From positions 434,001 to 498,000 of the forward strand of contig NZ_LFIP02000001.1 in NCBI RefSeq assembly GCF_001189235.2: DNA of 64,000 bases. The letters run 5' to 3'. Numbering within the stretch: position 1 is the stretch's first letter; the number at the start of each line of letters is the position of its first letter. A model generated the notes under the pieces. That model was not told where the DNA came from, searched no databases, and saw only the letters and a list, made by a program, of their open reading frames with translations. Of this stretch, positions 63,747 to 64,000 are shown one piece after another. This stretch comes from Bradyrhizobium embrapense (lineage in GTDB: Bacteria; Pseudomonadota; Alphaproteobacteria; Rhizobiales; Xanthobacteraceae). Made by a program: the position numbers and the translations under genes.

Positions 63747-64000
63747 GCTGCACGACGGGCGGCGAAGTGGTCTGCTGGGCTGCGCCCTGGCGACCGCTGC
63801 GCGGCGGCTTCTTCTGATTGGTGGGCTTCGGCGGCGTGGCCGCCGTGGGATTGGTGTCGGCGGCCCCGGGCGCCGCGGCGGCGGGCGCCGGATCATCCGC
63901 GGGTTCGACGGTGTCGTTCTGGATCTGCTTTTCCGATGCGCGCAGCTTGGCGACGTTCTTGGCGTGCTGGTCGTAGGTTTCGGTAAAGGCGTGGCCGCCG
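63742..64000 (-). CDS. mltG: Endolytic murein transglycosylase MltG, C-terminal part
   Basis: The C-terminal about 85 residues of a gene that runs off the window. GGHAFTETYDQHAKNVAKLR matches the conserved end of MltG, followed by a Pro/Ala-rich disordered tail (KPTNQKKPPRSGRQGAAQQ) and a stop at 63742-63744. MltG cleaves glycan strands near division sites. The order mltG-yicC-gmk is typical of rhizobia. No start is inside the window. Confidence 0.85.
   Translation of the reverse strand, partial: GGHAFTETYDQHAKNVAKLRASEKQIQNDTVEPADDPAPAAAAPGAADTNPTAATPPKPTNQKKPPRSGRQGAAQQTTSPPVVQR

Noticed and set aside
1..64000. CRISPR arrays, tRNA or rRNA genes, insertion sequences and prophage genes
   Set aside because: I looked for regularly spaced repeats, T-loop-like tRNA segments, transposase or phage proteins and saw none. 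A dedicated RNA search could still reveal a small RNA.

Overview
The window is high-GC alphaproteobacterial chromosome with strong G/C preference at third codon positions. Gene content and order, and the dispersed palindromic repeats, fit Bradyrhizobium or a close relative (order Rhizobiales). No phage, plasmid, insertion sequence, CRISPR array, rRNA or tRNA gene was recognised. All names rest on reading the translated sequence; no database was searched.

Layout. 0-12.4 kb: mixed metabolic and small conserved genes (SDR, acetyltransferases, a GrlR-like protein, a DUF2161-type protein, a PaaI-type thioesterase, an orphan BtuF-like protein, an ArgE/DapE-type amidohydrolase, a divergent flavin-oxidase/MocR pair, several small exported proteins, CreA). 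12.6-18.4 kb: envelope and redox genes (a large L,D-transpeptidase with a degenerate second YkuD-like module, glutathione peroxidase, polysaccharide deacetylase, RibD-like reductase, AraC regulator). 18.4-25.5 kb: DoxX, malic enzyme, a large exported protein and aspS. 25.6-34.5 kb: an accessory-looking block (SelO, quinone oxidoreductase/LysR pair, ChrA, acyltransferase, hemerythrin module, OpgC-like protein), followed by about 1 kb without an intact gene. 35.5-46 kb: conserved core (rnd, cspA, purN-purM, a CDP-alcohol phosphatidyltransferase, hdaA, ppk-ppx, TerC, ndk). 46-51.5 kb: small proteins, an ABC-F ATPase, a lipoprotein, holC and pepA. 51.8-60.5 kb: the compact lptF-lptG-lptD-surA-pdxA-rsmA operon plus an alcohol dehydrogenase. 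60.9-64 kb: an exported Cys-containing protein, then gmk, yicC and the 3-prime end of mltG on the minus strand.

How genes work together. LptF/G/D export and insert lipopolysaccharide and SurA chaperones outer-membrane proteins such as LptD. PPK and PPX make and break polyphosphate. HdaA with the sliding clamp switches off DnaA. PurM and PurN act in purine synthesis.

The best non-coding observations are a sequence matching the general-stress (EcfG) promoter consensus upstream of a small helical protein and a hemerythrin protein, and an exact CtrA-type site (TTAA-N7-TTAA) between pepA and lptF that may tie LPS export to the cell cycle. I found no clearly new multi-gene system. The least explained items are the Cys/Trp-containing exported protein at 60.9 kb, the tandem-YkuD transpeptidase, the His/Trp/Gly-rich exported protein at 46.1 kb, and the gene-poor kilobase at 34.5-35.5 kb.
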